Assembly: GCA_023416135.1 (NCBI GenBank)
Contig: JAEZIF010000151.1
Span: forward strand, 1 to 26,607
DNA from: Pseudomonadota bacterium
GTDB taxonomy: Bacteria; Pseudomonadota; Alphaproteobacteria; Reyranellales; Reyranellaceae
Direction of reading: 5' to 3'
DNA: 26,607 nucleotides
The stretch's first letter is position 1, and the number at the start of each line of letters is the position of its first letter. The translations under genes and the position numbers were made by a program. The notes under the pieces were generated by a model. That model was not told the origin of the DNA. It saw nothing but the letters and a program-made list of their open reading frames with translations, and did not search any database. Shown one piece after another: positions 23,381 to 26,607 of this stretch.

Positions 23381-24460
23381 ATGACTGTTGTCCTGAAAGA
23401 TGTCACGCGCGTCGTCGGCGCCGTCGCCCACATCAGCGAGGTCTCCCTGACGCTCGAGCCGGGCACGTTGAGCGTCCTGCTGGGGCCGACGCGCTCAGGC
23501 AAGACCTCTCTGATGCGTTTGCTCGCCGGACTCGATGTACCGACCTCGGGCCATGTCGTCGTGAACGGCAAGGACGTGACGGGCATCGACGTCCGCAAGC
23601 GCTCCGTGGCGATGGTCTACCAGCAGTTCGTCAACTACCCGTCCCTGACGGTCTTCGAAAACATTGCCTCACCGTTGCGCGTCCAAGGCCGGCCCAACGA
23701 GGAAGTCGAACGGCGCGTCCACGAAGTCGCCACCCTGTTGCGATTGCAGCCCTATCTCGAACGGCCACCGCTCGCGCTGTCGGGCGGCCAGCAACAGCGC
23801 ACCGCCATCGCCCGCGCCCTGATCAAGGGCGCCGATCTGGTGTTGCTGGACGAGCCCCTGGCCAATCTCGACTACAAGCTGCGCGAGGAACTACGCACTG
23901 AGTTGCCGCGCATCTTCGAGGTGTCCGGTGCGATATTCGTCTACGCCACCACTGAGCCTTCCGAAGCACTGCTGCTGGGGGGCCGTACAATCTGCATGTC
24001 GGAGGGCCGCGCCCTGCAGGTCGGCGATACACCGAACGTCTACCGCCGACCGAACGATATCAGGGTGGCGGAGCTGTTCTCAGACCCGCCGCTGAACACG
24101 GTGGATATCGAGAAGAAGGATGGCTCCGTGGTCTATGGTGGCGGTGGCACGGCCCCCGCCAATGGCCTCTACGCCGGGCTGGGCGACGGACCCTATCGTG
24201 TCGGCTTCCGCGCCCACCAACTCGCCATGGCCAATGGACGAGCCGGCCAGCATCTTTTTCCCGCGACGGTGGCGCTGACGGAAATCACCGGCTCCGAAAG
24301 CTTCGTGCACCTCAAGCGCGACGGCGCGAATTGGGTCGCCGTCCTGCCCGGCGTGCACGAATTCCCGCCCGGCCAGGAGATCGAGACCGCGCTCGACCCC
24401 GACGATCTCTTCGTCTTCGCGCCCGACGGCCGGCTGGTCGCCGCGCCGGGAACTGCCTGA
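23381..24460 (+). CDS. glpS: Glycerol ABC transporter ATP-binding protein GlpS
   Basis: This 359-residue ATPase resembles GlpS of the Rhizobium glycerol importer GlpSTPQV. It has Walker A GPTRSGKTS (35-43), signature LSGGQQQR (133-140) and Walker B LVLLDEP (153-159). The switch region reads VYATTEPSEALLLGG, with Thr191 where other ATPases have His, a feature I recall from GlpS proteins. FQ-loop region: YQQFVNYPSLTVFENI. The ATG at 23381 is taken because homology begins there; its ribosome-binding site (GGACGG) is weak, and an ATG at 23360 is possible. It overlaps the last frame of the glpR relic region and is followed by glpT after 10 nt. Together with glpT it energises import of glycerol or a related polyol. 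Confidence 0.83.
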   Translation: MTVVLKDVTRVVGAVAHISEVSLTLEPGTLSVLLGPTRSGKTSLMRLLAGLDVPTSGHVVVNGKDVTGIDVRKRSVAMVYQQFVNYPSLTVFENIASPLRVQGRPNEEVERRVHEVATLLRLQPYLERPPLALSGGQQQRTAIARALIKGADLVLLDEPLANLDYKLREELRTELPRIFEVSGAIFVYATTEPSEALLLGGRTICMSEGRALQVGDTPNVYRRPNDIRVAELFSDPPLNTVDIEKKDGSVVYGGGGTAPANGLYAGLGDGPYRVGFRAHQLAMANGRAGQHLFPATVALTEITGSESFVHLKRDGANWVAVLPGVHEFPPGQEIETALDPDDLFVFAPDGRLVAAPGTA

Positions 24461-24470
24461 GGTCGACGCG

Positions 24471-25555
<1,085 letters not shown>

Positions 25556-25556
<1 letters not shown>

Positions 25557-26461
25557 TGGAGAAGACCGTCAATCAGAGGGCCTGGTTCCTGGTGCTGCCG
25601 GTCTTTCTGATCGTGGCATTCTCTTCGATCCTGCCGATGATGACGGTCGTGAACTATTCGGTGCAGGATACTTTCGGCAACAACCAGTTCTTCTGGAACG
25701 GCGTCGGCTGGTTCAAGGAATTGCTCGATCCGTCGACCGATCTTGGCGGGCGCTTCCTTGCCTCGGTCGGGCGCAATCTCCTGTTCTCCGCGATCATCCT
25801 CGCCATCCAGGTTCCGCTCGGCATCGTCGTGGCACTGTCGATGCCGCGCCAGGGCTGGCAGGTAGCGGCCTGCCTCGTCATCCTCGCACTCCCGCTGCTC
25901 ATTCCCTGGAACGTGGTCGGCACCATCTGGCAGATCTTCGGCCGGCCCGACATCGGGCTGCTCGGCTACGTCCTGAACAGGATCGGCTTCAACTACAATT
26001 ACGTCGCCAACGAGATCGACGCCTGGTTCACCATCATCCTGATGGACGTGTGGCACTGGACCAGCCTGGTCGCGCTGCTCTGCTATGCCGGGCTGAAATC
26101 GATTCCCGACGCCTATTATCAGGCGGCGCAAATCGACGGCGCCTCGCGCTGGGCCGTCTTCAAGGCGATCCAGCTGCCGAAGATGAACCGCGTGCTGCTG
26201 ATCGCCGTGCTGCTGCGTTTCATGGACTCCTTCATGATCTATACCGAGCCGTTCGTCGTCACCGGCGGCGGTCCCGGCAATTCCACCACCTTCGTCTCCA
26301 TCGAACTCGTCAAGATCGCGCTCGGCCAGTTCGACCTGGGCAAGGCTGCGGCGCTCTCGCTGGTCTACAACCTCATCATCCTGATCGTTTGCTGGGTGTT
26401 CTACACCGTCATGACCAACGCCAGCGCGGAGCGTCCGGCCAAGAAGGAGGGCGCCGCATGA
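25556..26461 (+). CDS. glpP: Glycerol ABC transporter permease GlpP
   Basis: This 301-residue MalF/UgpA-type permease has about six membrane spans: residues ~9-30 (WFLVLPVFLIVAFSSILPMM), 74-96, 102-123, about 155-183, 213-232 and 268-290. The EAA loop reads PDAYYQAAQIDGASRWAVFK. GAGGGAG precedes the ATG, and both gene ends overlap their neighbours (TGATG and ATGA). Gene order identifies it as the first permease of the glpSTPQ operon. Transport of another polyol or sugar alcohol is possible. Confidence 0.83.
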
Positions 26462-26607
26462 ACACAATTCCCGGCCGCCGAATCATCATGGCCGTGTTCC
26501 TGGTCTTCCTGATGCTGCCGATCTACTGGCTCATCAACATGAGCTTCAAGACCAATACCGAAATCGTCACCACCATGACGTTGTGGCCGCACAAGCCGAC
26601 ACTGGAG
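26458..26607 (+). CDS. glpQ: Glycerol ABC transporter permease GlpQ (5' part only)
   Basis: The first 50 codons run off the right edge. MNTIPGRRIIMAVFLVFLML is followed by PIYWLINMSFKTNTEIVTTM, with a first membrane span at about 9-27 and the periplasmic N-S-F-K segment typical of MalG/UgpE-type permeases. The ATG overlaps the glpP stop (ATGA). The binding-protein gene (glpV) expected in this operon would lie beyond the window. Confidence 0.75.
   Translation, partial: MNTIPGRRIIMAVFLVFLMLPIYWLINMSFKTNTEIVTTMTLWPHKPTLE

Overview
The window looks like chromosomal DNA of a GC-rich alphaproteobacterium, probably of the rhizobial or Reyranella type. The evidence is very high third-position GC, tightly packed operons with ATGA, GTGA and TGATG junctions, a rhizobial-type glycerol transporter operon (glpSTPQ), a Lys/Ala-rich histone-H1-like protein, and many catabolic families (hydantoinases, PrpD, LLM flavoenzymes). 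Genus is not decidable from the sequence alone. No tRNA, rRNA, CRISPR array or intact insertion sequence was seen.

Left edge (1-5450). A SelA/DgaE-like PLP enzyme runs off the left end on the minus strand. Upstream of it are a small exported protein, a 59-residue GTG-initiated membrane protein, and the C-terminal remnant of a beta-lactamase-fold serine hydrolase. On the plus strand follow a VOC-fold protein, an MmgE/PrpD protein and an EVE-HNH endonuclease that resembles modification-dependent (type IV) restriction enzymes. The endonuclease gene and the roughly 500 bases after it look less GC-rich than their surroundings. At its 3' side lies a 60-bp relic of a second ring-opening amidohydrolase gene.

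Centre (5961-19432). This is the most interesting part: a probable catabolic locus for a cyclic ureide, imide or lactam. A minus-strand operon (11164 to 5961) encodes a PotABCD-like ABC importer (ATPase, Tat-type binding protein, two permeases) and ends in a cyanuric-acid-hydrolase/barbiturase-family enzyme. Divergent from it are hyuA and hyuB (ATP-dependent hydantoinase/oxoprolinase). A second minus-strand operon (19432 to 16168) encodes an LLM flavin oxidoreductase, a CobW-type GTPase metallochaperone and a dihydropyrimidinase/D-hydantoinase-like binuclear metalloenzyme, all overlapping by 1-4 nt. Three unrelated ring-opening enzyme classes, an importer, an oxidoreductase and a metal chaperone thus lie together. 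The substrate cannot be read from the sequence. The ring-opening amidohydrolase has Leu where the first of its three Ser-Lys dyads should have Ser. Between hyuB and the second operon lie an intact peptidoglycan-binding protein and a frameshifted tandem paralogue.

Right part (19433-26607). Two long perfect inverted repeats with a shared core lie upstream of the LLM operon. Next come a frameshifted MmcQ/YjbR gene overlapping the histone-like gene, an SDR protein lacking the catalytic Tyr, and an NtaA/SoxA-type flavin monooxygenase with a 15-bp palindrome just before it. A decayed GlpR/DeoR repressor gene then stands directly upstream of an intact glycerol ABC transporter operon glpS-glpT-glpP-glpQ, which leaves the right edge. 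Several decayed genes (serine hydrolase, amidohydrolase relic, peptidoglycan-binding paralogue, YjbR, glpR) show substantial local gene erosion.
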